Source of the DNA: DATBJG01 sp963790545
GTDB lineage: Bacteria > Acidobacteriota > Vicinamibacteria > Vicinamibacterales > JAMQPK01
DNA length: 64,000 bases
Assembly: GCA_963790545.1 (NCBI GenBank)
Contig: CAWBPA010000003.1
Location: 80,140-144,139 of the forward strand
Reading direction: 5' to 3'
Position numbers and translations under genes: made by a program. The notes beneath the pieces are model-generated. The model did not search any database, was not told the DNA's origin, and saw only the letters and a list, made by a program, of their open reading frames with translations. This document shows, one piece after another, positions 37,826-46,191 of this stretch; the stretch's first letter is position 1, and the number at the start of each line of letters is the position of its first letter.

Positions 37826-39332
37826 ATGTCCATCCAGGCTTCTTCACGCACCCCGCCCACCACAGAGTCGACCCAACTGATTTCCACTGGCATCGCGGGT
37901 CTCGATCAGTTGCTCAGCGGAGGGCTGACACCGAAACGCCTCTACCTCATCGAGGGGCGACCAGGAACCGGCAAGACAACGCTCGGACTGCAATTCCTGC
38001 TCGAGGGGCTCCGGCGGTCGGAAAAGTGCCTGTATGTCACGCTCTCGGAAACGGGTGCCGAACTGCAGGCGATTGCAAATTCACACGGGTGGTCGCTCGC
38101 GGGGGTGCAGATCTTCCAAATGCCGACCCTCAACAACGCGAAGGCCGAGGATCAGTACCACGCTCTACCATCCTTCCGAAGTCGAACTCGGTGAAACGAT
38201 GGAGGCGGTGCTCAGTCGAATGGATCAGGTGCGCCCGTCGCGTGTGGTGTTCGACTCACTCTCGGAGATGCGGCTGCTTGCGCGAGACCCCCTCCGGTAC
38301 CGGCGACAAATCCTGGAGCTGAAGGGATGTTTTGCGGAACGTGAGTGCACAGCGCTTCTCCTCGACGACCATTCCGGCGAGAACGATCTTCAACTCGAGA
38401 GCCTGTCGCACGGCGTCATTTTTCTGGAACAGCTTCCGTACGAGTATGGGCGCACTCGTCGCCGCCTCAGAGTCGTGAAGATGCGGGGTATGGACGTCAG
38501 AGAGGGGTTCCACGACTTCGCGCTTCGTCGTGGCGGACTGACCGTCTACCCCCAGCTCCAATTCGGCTCGTCACCGGAACGTGAACGAATCATGATTCGG
38601 AGCGGTTTGCCCGAACTCGACGAACTCCTCGGAGGTGGTCTCCAGACAGGAACCACGACACTCGTGATCGGCCCGGCGGGCACGGGAAAGTCAACTCTGT
38701 GCGCTCAGTACGTCACGGTTGGCGATCTGAAAACTTCGATGTACCTGTTCGAGGAGCGCCAGAAAACGTTCCTCGGCCGCTGCGACGCGCTGGGCATGCA
38801 TCTGACGGACCGGCTGAACTCCGGGCAAGTCGTCATCGATCAGATTGAACCCGGCACTCTTTCTCCCGGCGAGTTCAGCTGGCGGATTCAACGTTCGGTT
38901 GAGGAAGGCGTGAAGATCGTCGTCATTGACAGTTTGAGCGGTTACCTGAACGCCATTCCCCAGGTCAACGCACCGCTGGCACGGATGCACGAACTTGTCT
39001 CCTATCTCAATGATTCTGGCGTGGCAACCCTGATGGTGGTGGCACAGCACGGCGTTATTGGGCCAATGGAGGCGCCGCTTGACGTCAGCTATCTGTCGGA
39101 CTGCCTCGTGATGTTGAGGTTTTTCGAGGCCGCCGGCGAAGTGCGGCGGTCCATTTCGGTCGTAAAGAAGCGGACCGGGCCGCACGAAGCGACCATTCGT
39201 GAATTCCGCATTGGCCCGCACCGTTTGCAGGTTGGCAACGCCCTGACCGAATTTGAGGGTGTGCTGACGGGTGTGCCTCGATATCTCGGTACCCGTAGCC
39301 CCCTTTTGACCGATGATCGCACCAAACAGTGA
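37826..39332 (+). CDS. KaiC-like two-domain ATPase, one frameshift
   Basis: Two RecA/KaiC domains are visible. The first has ISTGIAGLDQLLSGGLTPKR and the P-loop IEGRPGTGKTTLGLQF. The second has IRSGLPELDELLGGGLQTGT and the P-loop VIGPAGTGKSTLCAQY, plus the Walker B-type IVVIDSLSGYLNA. Frame break: one extra C in the CC at 38158-38159 separates AKAEDQY from TLYHPSEVELGETMEAVLSR. KaiC homologues outside cyanobacteria, without KaiA or KaiB, are paired with histidine kinases in stress or light responses. Here the hybrid kinase start overlaps this gene's end by 20 bp, so the two are coupled. Confidence 0.9.
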
Positions 39333-40947
39333 CCGCTATGCCGATGGGCGAGTGCTCATCTTTGCGCCGATCGGGCGCGACGCTGCCCTCACGGCCGCAA
39401 TATTGACTCGCGCCTCAATTCGCCACTTCATCTGCCACACCATCGGCGCCCTGTGCACGCAGTACCAGCACGGGGCCGGAGCCCTCTTGCTAACCGAAGA
39501 GGCGCTTGAAGATCGCGATTTCAGGAACCTGGCCGATCTGTTGGATCAACAGCCTCCATGGTCGGACATTTCTGTCTTGCTGTTTGTCGGGCACGAACAA
39601 TCGCGTGTGTCACTGCGGACGCTTCGTGTGCTGGAAGTGCTTCGAAATGTGACATTACTCGATCGGCCGATTCGCATTGCCGCAGTGGTGAGTTCGATTC
39701 GTGCCGCCATTCGCGGCAGGTTGCGTCAGTATGAGCTTCGCGACGTGCTCGTCGCTCTGCACACGGCCCGCGAGTCGGCCGAGCGGGCGAATCGGCTCAA
39801 GGACGAGTTTCTTGCCACCCTGTCGCACGAGCTCCGCACGCCGCTCAATGCCGTGCTCGGCTGGGTCGCCATGTTGCGTCATTCGCAGATCGAGCCCCCT
39901 CGGATTCCGGGCGTCCTCGAGACCATCGAGCGCAACGCCCAGGCGCAGGCCCAGCTCATTGCCGACGTTCTCGATGTCTCGCGGATCATCACGGGACGGC
40001 TGCGACTGACGATCGGACCCGTTCGCGTCGCCGAGGTCATCGAGAACGCGGCCGAAACCGCACGACCGGCCGCCAACGCCAAGCACATCGACTTGCGTAT
40101 CGAGACTGACGAGGATTTACCCACCACCCTGGGTGATGCCGATCGGCTGCAGCAGGTTGTGTGGAATCTGGTCTCGAACGCCGTGAAGTTTACGCCGGCC
40201 GGAGGCTCAGTCATCATCTCGGCCGTCCAAGTTGACTCGCAAATCGAGATTGCCGTGCGCGATACCGGGCGTGGGATCGCGGCCGAGTTTCTGCCGTTCG
40301 CGTTCGATCGATTTCGGCAGGGCGACCAGAGCTTTACTCGCATGCACGGTGGGCTTGGTCTGGGCCTTGCGATCGTCAAGCATCTCGTGGAGCTGCACGG
40401 TGGCCGCGCGAGGGCGGAAAGCGCTGGTGAGGGGAAGGGCGCCAGGTTTGCCGTCTATCTTCCTGTTGAAGTACCCGCAAGCACAGCCGCAGATCATCGT
40501 GACGCCACGCTGGTTGGAAGCGCTGCTGATACGTTTCAACCATCGTCCGTGCTGACCGGTCTTCCCATTCTCGTTGTTGATGACGATGCCGGCACCCGTG
40601 AGTTGTTGGTGGCCATGCTCTCGAAGTGTGGGGCCCGCGTCGAGGCAGTCGACTCGGCACGTGCGGCGCGCAGCCGGCTCGAACAGGAAATCCCGGCCCT
40701 GATCATTTCCGACCTCGGGATGCCGGATGAGGATGGGCTGTCGTTGATCCGCAGCATCAGAAAGCGACAGGCCGCCGAAGGCGGCACCGTGCCGGCAATC
40801 GCATTATCCGCCTATGCCAGGGCAGAAGATGAGCGCGAAGCCCTCAAAGCGGGGTTCAGCGCCTTCCTGTCGAAGCCTGCCGCACCCGATGATGTGCTCC
40901 GCGAAGTGCACAGACAACTGACGGCGGAGCAAGGTTTTTCGTTGTAG
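39313..40947 (+). CDS. Hybrid histidine kinase with N-terminal pseudo-receiver and C-terminal receiver
   Basis: Residues 1-130 are receiver-like but lack a clear phospho-Asp (VLIFAPIGRDAALTAAILTR). A short coiled coil leads into HisKA with FLATLSHELRTPLNAVLGWV, and the HATPase has NLVSNAVKFTPAGG, DTGRGIA and GGLGLGLAIVKHLVELHGG. The C-terminal receiver has LPILVVDDDAGTRELLVAML, LIISDLGMPDEDGLS (phospho-Asp) and FLSKPAAPDDVL (Lys). There is no membrane segment, so it is cytoplasmic. Overlap with the KaiC-like gene suggests the ATPase is its signal partner, as in other KaiC-kinase pairs. Confidence 0.92.
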   Translation: MIAPNSDRYADGRVLIFAPIGRDAALTAAILTRASIRHFICHTIGALCTQYQHGAGALLLTEEALEDRDFRNLADLLDQQPPWSDISVLLFVGHEQSRVSLRTLRVLEVLRNVTLLDRPIRIAAVVSSIRAAIRGRLRQYELRDVLVALHTARESAERANRLKDEFLATLSHELRTPLNAVLGWVAMLRHSQIEPPRIPGVLETIERNAQAQAQLIADVLDVSRIITGRLRLTIGPVRVAEVIENAAETARPAANAKHIDLRIETDEDLPTTLGDADRLQQVVWNLVSNAVKFTPAGGSVIISAVQVDSQIEIAVRDTGRGIAAEFLPFAFDRFRQGDQSFTRMHGGLGLGLAIVKHLVELHGGRARAESAGEGKGARFAVYLPVEVPASTAADHRDATLVGSAADTFQPSSVLTGLPILVVDDDAGTRELLVAMLSKCGARVEAVDSARAARSRLEQEIPALIISDLGMPDEDGLSLIRSIRKRQAAEGGTVPAIALSAYARAEDEREALKAGFSAFLSKPAAPDDVLREVHRQLTAEQGFSL

Positions 40948-41020
40948 CGCGGACACTTTCCGCCTTCGCTGAAGCTTCGGCGGACCGCCGTAGCCTTGGC
41001 GGAGGCTGGTAGTGTCCGCG
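40948..41020. repeat. Nested REP-like palindrome
   Basis: The outer arms CGCGGACACT (40948-40957) and AGTGTCCGCG (41011-41020) are perfectly complementary. Inside lie CCGCCTTCGCTGAAGCTTCGGCGG-type (40960-40983) and GCCGTAGCCTTGGCGG-type stems. It begins at the stop of the hybrid kinase and ends 20 bp before the OsmC gene, so it separates two same-strand genes. The TCCGCCTTCGCTGAAGCTTC word is common in environmental bacterial intergenic repeats. Confidence 0.65.
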
Positions 41021-41039
41021 TCGGTGGTAGCATTCCGTC

Positions 41040-41483
41040 ATGAGTCACACGCTGCAGGCTCTGATCGAGCAAACCGGCCCAAGCGTCTCGAAAGGGGTCG
41101 TCAGGTCGCATACGGTCACCATCGATCGACCGATCGCCCGCGGTGGCACCGATCAGGGACCGCTCGGTGGGGAGTATCTCCTGCTTGCACTGGGTGGCTG
41201 CTTCATGAGCAATTTACTGGCCGCGGCCCGCGCTCGAGAAGCCGCGGTCTCGAACGTCCGCATCGAAGTTAGCGGAACAATGGAAGGGACGCCGGAACGG
41301 TTTACGGAATTCGTCCTGAACATTTCGGCCGACCATCGCGACGACGCGATGGTTCGAAAGCTCATCGACATTGCCGCCCGTGCGTGCGTGGTCACGAACA
41401 CGCTTCGGCAAACCGCAGCCGTCCGGATGGTGTTCGAGAGTGCCCCGGTCGAGTTACCCGTGGAACTCGGCTCCAGGCCCTAG
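41040..41483 (+). CDS. OsmC family protein
   Basis: This 147-residue protein has the OsmC pattern: GGTDQGPLGGEYLLLALGGC, then FMSNLLAAARAREAAVSNVR, and a second Cys in IDIAARACVVTNTLRQ. The two Cys residues are placed like the peroxidatic and resolving Cys of OsmC/Ohr peroxidases. It would reduce organic hydroperoxides in the cytoplasm. Confidence 0.88.
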   Translation: MSHTLQALIEQTGPSVSKGVVRSHTVTIDRPIARGGTDQGPLGGEYLLLALGGCFMSNLLAAARAREAAVSNVRIEVSGTMEGTPERFTEFVLNISADHRDDAMVRKLIDIAARACVVTNTLRQTAAVRMVFESAPVELPVELGSRP

Positions 41484-41493
41484 GCTCTGGAGG

Positions 41494-42285
41494 CTATTCC
41501 TTGCGACAGTTACCCCCGGGGCACCTGTTGTTCTCTTCGCACACGAATTCGTAGAGACCGATCTTCTCCCACTCGGGGTGCAGCGTCATCTCGAGGTCCA
41601 TCGACCAGGGCGCCGTAAAAATCTTCGGGTCCTCTATCGTGATTTGGTACGAAATCGTGTTGAGGTTCGTACGACTCAGCCGTTCCGTGGTGCGGAATTC
41701 CTCACTGTGCATGCGGTACTGCTTGGGATCCTGGTAGTAGTAATCGTCGAGCGACCACCGCTTGAAGTTTCTCGATTCGATCACCAGCGTATCCCCATCC
41801 CATCGGCCGACCGAATCTCCGTAGTAGGTCGGTTCGATATCGGATCGGTGCGGACGACCGTCGAGCGGAATCAGCCGCGAAATGCGCTGGAACTCACCCA
41901 CCATGACAAACCACTTGGGTGTCTGCACGATCTGAATCGGATACGGCCCGAACAGACCCGACGGAAAACCCGACGGCATGCAGAACGCACGGGGCTCGTC
42001 GTGACGAGGATCGCCGGTCCGAGGTTCGTAGAACAGGGCTTCACCACCGGGCTTGAACGGAGGCATCGTACTCTTGTCGAAGACCGTCGCACCCGCGGCA
42101 CGCGTGCCGGGCTTGTGCGGCTGATCCCAGAACCCGGAAAAATCCGGCTTACCGTCTGGCGCACGTGGGATCTGTTGCGCGCCTGCAGCCCCGGCCTGGC
42201 CTTCGGCTGGAACCGGCACCGACGCGAACGAGATCACTCCAATCACAGCCAGTACGGCCAGCCACGCGCCCAGGTGCCTACGCAT
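41494..42285 (-). CDS. Secreted protein of the 'PDFSGFW' family (second copy)
   Basis: ATG 42285 opens a signal peptide (HLGAWLAVLAVIGVISFASV). The mature protein has APDGKPDFSGFWDQP, RAFCMPSGFPSGLFGPYPIQ, RLIPLDGRPH, GDSVGRWDGDTLVIESRNFK, RLSRTNLNTISYQITIEDPK and FTAPWSMDLEM. It ends in a Cys-rich tail (CEENNRCPGGNCRKE), which may bind metal or form disulfides. It belongs to the same family as 7466-8554 but lacks the long N-terminal insertion. The function is unknown. It is convergent with OsmC, with an 11-bp gap. Confidence 0.85.
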   Translation of the reverse strand: MRRHLGAWLAVLAVIGVISFASVPVPAEGQAGAAGAQQIPRAPDGKPDFSGFWDQPHKPGTRAAGATVFDKSTMPPFKPGGEALFYEPRTGDPRHDEPRAFCMPSGFPSGLFGPYPIQIVQTPKWFVMVGEFQRISRLIPLDGRPHRSDIEPTYYGDSVGRWDGDTLVIESRNFKRWSLDDYYYQDPKQYRMHSEEFRTTERLSRTNLNTISYQITIEDPKIFTAPWSMDLEMTLHPEWEKIGLYEFVCEENNRCPGGNCRKE

Positions 42286-42302
42286 TTTGAAGCCTCCCAC
42301 GA

Positions 42303-42400
42303 CAATTGCAGAATTGCAGGAATTGCAGGATTGCAGAAAGTAGTCCGTATTTCAATCCTTTCTGCAATCCTGCAATTCTGCAATTCTACAATTCTGCAAT
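42303..42400. repeat. Word-repeat palindrome (ATTGCAGAATTGCAGG type)
   Basis: The left arm is a string of ATTGCAG(A/G)A words (42305-42340). The right arm (about 42358-42400), CTTTCTGCAATCCTGCAATT and onward, is its near-complement, with an AT-rich loop. It lies between divergent genes (42285 and 42415), so it must coexist with both promoters. A second copy is at 51717-51801 and a half copy at about 57817-57857. Confidence 0.75.
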
Positions 42401-42414
42401 AATCTGAGGGAAGC

Positions 42415-43194
42415 ATGTCACACAAACTGTTCAGCCTGGTCGTCCTCCTCGGAATGCTGGTCGCTCCCCTTCGAGCCGATCTGCGCTTCACGATGCGAAC
42501 CGAGGTTCGAAAGGTGCAGGCCACTGAAGTGGCAGCTTCACCGTTTGCGTTCCTTGGGGAAATGTTCGTGAAGATGATTGCACCGGAGGGCCCGGTCGAG
42601 ACGCGCTTCCTCGTTGGCGACAAGGGTGCACGTGTCGAAGTTTCTCAGACAACGTTCACCTTGCCGGCCGGGGCGGTCATCTTGAGCCCGCCGGCCGGCG
42701 ACATTGTCGTCCTCAATCCCGCCGAGCGGACCTACTGGAAGCTGTCGATGCCGGGAGGCGCCGATATCTTCTCCCAACTGAATCCACAAGTGACGTCGAC
42801 CCGCACGGGCGAGTTCGCAAGCATTGCCGGCGCCAGAGCCGAACGCCTGACATTTGGCGTCACGATGACGGTGCCTGTGCCGCCGGGGCTACAGTTGCCT
42901 GCGGATTTTCCGACAACCGTAAGTGCGAGTGGTGAAATGTGGGTGGCGGACCAGATCGCATCGGCTTCGAAAGTGGTGGGAGCGCTCAATCCGCTGCTGT
43001 CGATGTTCGGGCTCGACAAGATTGCGCAGAACGGTCTCGTGGTGCGGCAGGTCGTACGCAGCCCCATCTTTCCTACGTACGAAGTGGAAACGGTGGCGAC
43101 AGAGATTGGTGAAGAATCGGCGCCGCCCGAGCTCTTCCAGATTCCAGCCGAGTATCGGGAAGTGCCCGCACCCCAATTGGGCCCTCCCCGTTAG
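42415..43194 (+). CDS. Exported protein, DUF4412-like
   Basis: A signal peptide (FSLVVLLGMLVAPLRAD) is followed by a beta-rich body: LRFTMRTEVRKVQA, TRFLVGDKGARVEVSQT, IVVLNPAERTYWKLSMPGG and a C-terminal PPELFQIPAEYREVP. The order 'export signal, measured-property strands, LFQIPAeYr' resembles DUF4412-type proteins, but I am not certain of the family. The function is unknown. The pseudopilin gene starts 5 bp downstream, so the two are probably co-transcribed. Confidence 0.7.
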   Translation: MSHKLFSLVVLLGMLVAPLRADLRFTMRTEVRKVQATEVAASPFAFLGEMFVKMIAPEGPVETRFLVGDKGARVEVSQTTFTLPAGAVILSPPAGDIVVLNPAERTYWKLSMPGGADIFSQLNPQVTSTRTGEFASIAGARAERLTFGVTMTVPVPPGLQLPADFPTTVSASGEMWVADQIASASKVVGALNPLLSMFGLDKIAQNGLVVRQVVRSPIFPTYEVETVATEIGEESAPPELFQIPAEYREVPAPQLGPPR

Positions 43195-43198
43195 GCTC

Positions 43199-43663
43199 AT
43201 GTCCAGCCGAGGTTACACCTTCATCGAGTTGATCGTCGTCAGCGCGATCCTGGCCATACTGGCGTCCGCGATCGTCCCAATGACACGCATCACGATGCAG
43301 CGTCAGCGCGAAGTCGAGCTGCGGCGAAACCTGCGCGAGGTACGCACCGCCATTGACAAGTTCAAGGACGCGGTCGATCTCGGGATGATTCCGCAGGCCG
43401 AGGTCTCACCGGGCAGCGAAAACTATCCAAAGTCGCTCGAGCAATTGGTCGTAGGCGCAGCGGTGGCCAACGATGCGTCGGGCAGACGCCTGAAGTTCTT
43501 GAGACGCGTGCCGATCGATCCCATGACGAACTCGACGGAGTGGGACCTGCGGGCCGTTCAGGACGACGAGGACTCCAGGTCGTGGGGCGGCGGCAACGTG
43601 TTTGACGTTCGAACCAAGAGCACTGGAACTGGCCTCGACGGCACCAGGTACCGAGATTGGTGA
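43199..43663 (+). CDS. Type II secretion/type IV pilin-like pseudopilin (GspG-like)
   Basis: This protein begins MSSRGYTFIELIVVSAILAI, a prepilin leader with the processing Gly-Tyr-Thr-Phe-Ile-Glu site (Glu5) and hydrophobic helix. A coiled section follows (QRQREVELRRNLREVRTAID), and then the GspG-like C-terminus YPKSLEQLV, RRVPIDPMTNSTEWDLR and NVFDVRTKSTGTGLDGTRY. A prepilin peptidase would cleave it before it joins a pseudopilus. No other secretion genes are in the window, so it is an orphan here. Its stop overlaps the GTG of the next gene. Confidence 0.87.
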   Translation: MSSRGYTFIELIVVSAILAILASAIVPMTRITMQRQREVELRRNLREVRTAIDKFKDAVDLGMIPQAEVSPGSENYPKSLEQLVVGAAVANDASGRRLKFLRRVPIDPMTNSTEWDLRAVQDDEDSRSWGGGNVFDVRTKSTGTGLDGTRYRDW

Positions 43664-44942
43664 CCCCCACCGACACCAAACACGGCTCCTTCAGGCTCGT
43701 CGCGCTGGCGAGCATGGTCGGCACCACCATCGAGTGGTACGACTTCTTCTGTACAACACCGCCGCGGCACTGGTGTTCAACCGGTTGTTCTTCCCCACCT
43801 TCGACCCGTTGATGGGGACCCTGGCAGCGTTTGGGACCTACACGGTTGGTTTTGTCGCGCGGCCGGTCGGCGGCATCGTCATCGGGCATTACGGCGATCG
43901 GATTGGCCGCAAATCGATGCTTGTCCTGACGCTCGTCATCATGGGTCTCGCCACCTTCCTCATAGGACTGCTACCGACGTATGAACAGATTGGGCCGTGG
44001 GCGGCCGTGGCCCTCGTCATCCTGCGAATCGCACAGGGATTTGGCGTGGGCGGCGAATGGGGTGGGGCGGTCCTGATGGCGGTCGAGCATGCACCCAGTC
44101 GTTCGCGTGGATTCTACGGAAGCTGGCCACAGATTGGCGTCCCCGCAGGACTGCTCATCTCGACGGCGGTGTTCACAATTTTCGCGCGGATGCCAGAAGA
44201 TCAATTCTTGTCGTGGGGCTGGCGCGTACCGTTTCTCGTCAGCATCGTCCTCGTGGCGATTGGCCTCCTCATTCGCGTCCGCATCCTCGAGACGCCAACA
44301 TTTGCCAGAATCAAAGCGAGCGGTACCGAGGCGCGGCAGCCGATTCTCGAGGTTCTGCAGCGATATCCCAAACAAGTGCTGCTGGCTATGGGGGCGCGCA
44401 TCGCGGAAAACGGCGCGTTCTACGTTTACAGCGCATTCATGCTCGTGTATGCGACACAGAAGGTTGGTTTGGATCGGAGCGTGGTGCTCAACGGCTTGCT
44501 CATCGCCTCGGCGGTCGAGCTGGTCGCGATTCCGGTATTTGGCGCGCTTTCCGATCGCGTGGGGCGACGCCCCGTGTATCTCTTCGGGGCGGTCGTGACG
44601 GCACTCTTTGCGTATCCCTTGTTCTGGCTGTTCGACACGGGATCGACCCCCCTCGTGTGGTTGGCCCTGATCGTCGCCTTTTCGCTGTCGCATGGGGCGA
44701 TGTACGCGCCGCAGGCCGCCTTTCTTGCAGAGTTGTTTGGCACGCGGGTGCGCTACAGCGGAGCGTCGCTGGGCGCACAACTGGCCTCGGTCCTCGCGGG
44801 TGGGCTTTCGCCGTTCATTGCAACCGGGCTTCTGAGACAATACGGCAGCGGCGGCCCGCTGGCCCTGTACCTGATAGCGATGGCTCTTATCACCATCGTG
44901 TCGGTGCTGTTCGCGACCGAAACCATGCATGACGAGATCTAA
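43660..44942 (+). CDS. MFS transporter, metabolite:H+ symporter (MHS/ShiA-like), one frameshift
   Basis: Twelve hydrophobic segments carry the MHS pattern: MVGTTIEWYDFF at the start, FGTYTVGFVARPVGGIVIGH, YGDRIGRKSMLVLTLVIMGL, LRIAQGFGVGGEWGGAVLMA and GALSDRVGRRPVYLFGAV. Members move dicarboxylates, shikimate or betaines with protons. GTG 43660 overlaps the pseudopilin stop (GTGA). One base is missing near 43749: EWYDFF continues as LYNTAAALVFNRLFFPTFDP only in the next frame. This is the only -1 among the breaks in the window. Confidence 0.88.
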
Positions 44943-44989
44943 GAGCTTGCTGAAAGCCCGGTAAATAGCCTTCTTTCAGAACCGACACA

Positions 44990-46096
44990 ATGTCCACCAT
45001 GATGGCCGCTATTCTCGAGACAGCGCCCGGCCCGCTGCGTATCGAACAGATTCCCATTCCGGAGCCGCGCGCCAATGAGGTGCTGGTCAAGGTTTGCGCA
45101 TGCGGCGTGTGCCACACCGACCTGCACGTCATCAAGGCGGAAGTGGCATTTCCGACGCCGGCGGCCCTGGGCCACGAGATTTCCGGGACGGTCGCGGCAC
45201 TGGGACCAGGCGTTCAGGGTCCGGCTCCGGGGACACCCGTTGCTTCGGCCTTCATCATGCCTTGCGGAACCTGCCGCTCTTGCGGGATTGGTCGCGACGA
45301 CTTGTGCGACAACTTTTTCGCCATGAACCGTCTGCGCGGCACCCTCTACGACGGCACCACCAGGTTACGCCGTGCAGAAGGGACGCCGATTGCCATGTAC
45401 TCGATGGCGGGACTGGCAGAGTACGCCGTCGTGCCGGCGACCGACGTGTTTCCGCTCCCCGCCACGTTGCCCTTGCCAGAGTCATCGATTCTCGGGTGCG
45501 CCGTGTTTACCGCTTACGGTGCCGTTCGCCATTCCGCGGATCTCCGTGGTGGTGAGCGTGTGGCCGTCGTCGCGGCCGGTGGCGTGGGCATGAACATCAT
45601 TCAGATTGCCAGAGCGTTCGGCGCCTCTCAGGTCATTGCCATCGACGTGCGCAATGACAAGCTCGAGAGTGCCCTCCAGCACGGGGCGACGGATGCCGTC
45701 AACGCCAGTACGAGCGACGTCACCACACGTGTGAAAGAGTTGACCGACGGTCAGGGCGTTGATGTCGCGTTTGAAGTCCTCGGACGACCAGAGACGTTCG
45801 TGCAGGCGTTCGAGATCATTCGTGATGGCGGTCGAATGGTGGCCGTGGGCATTGCCGCAGGCCGCACGGCGGCCGGAGTCGAAATTACGCGTCTCGTTCG
45901 TCGAGGTCTGCGCATCATCGGTTCGTACGGTGCTCGCACGAGAGCCGACATGCCAGAAATCATCCGGCTTGCCGCCTCGGGCGTCTTTCGTCCCGAGACC
46001 ATGATTACGCAGCGGTTTCCCCTCGCTGAGGCCGATAGGGCGTATCAGATGCTCAATCGGGGCGAGATTGTGGGTCGCGCGATTGTGGTGATGTGA
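44990..46096 (+). CDS. Zinc-dependent alcohol dehydrogenase (MDR superfamily)
   Basis: This 368-residue medium-chain dehydrogenase has catalytic zinc residues in CACGVCHTDLHVI (Cys) and ALGHEISGTV (GHE). The structural zinc loop is MPCGTCRSCGIGRDDLCDNF. The cofactor site is AAGGVGMNIIQIARAFGASQ (GxGxxG-like), followed by AIDVRNDK (Asp, so NAD). The body is close to the acidobacterial/thermophile broad-range alcohol and aldehyde dehydrogenases. It precedes a CoA-acylating aldehyde dehydrogenase, so together they could oxidise an alcohol to an acyl-CoA. Confidence 0.9.
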   Translation: MSTMMAAILETAPGPLRIEQIPIPEPRANEVLVKVCACGVCHTDLHVIKAEVAFPTPAALGHEISGTVAALGPGVQGPAPGTPVASAFIMPCGTCRSCGIGRDDLCDNFFAMNRLRGTLYDGTTRLRRAEGTPIAMYSMAGLAEYAVVPATDVFPLPATLPLPESSILGCAVFTAYGAVRHSADLRGGERVAVVAAGGVGMNIIQIARAFGASQVIAIDVRNDKLESALQHGATDAVNASTSDVTTRVKELTDGQGVDVAFEVLGRPETFVQAFEIIRDGGRMVAVGIAAGRTAAGVEITRLVRRGLRIIGSYGARTRADMPEIIRLAASGVFRPETMITQRFPLAEADRAYQMLNRGEIVGRAIVVM

Positions 46097-46108
46097 GAGG
46101 TCAGATCT

Positions 46109-46177
46109 GCGGGGGCTAAAGCCCCCGCGCTACAACGACCGTCGGTCAGCCGTAGAGCGGGGGCTTTAGCCCCCGCG
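46109..46177. repeat. Paired GGGGGCTAAAGCCCCC elements (third locus)
   Basis: Unit one, 46109-46134, is in the same orientation as at 31813. An inverted unit follows at 46153-46177 after an 18-bp linker. It sits 12 bp after the alcohol dehydrogenase stop and ends 14 bp before the next ATG, within one presumed operon. A transcript-attenuating or stabilising hairpin is therefore possible. Confidence 0.75.
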
Positions 46178-46191
46178 TGCCAGGAGTTCCC

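Noticed and set aside
43971..44930. Minus-strand frame of 319 codons
   Set aside because: It is antisense to the MFS symporter, with no motif and atypical composition.
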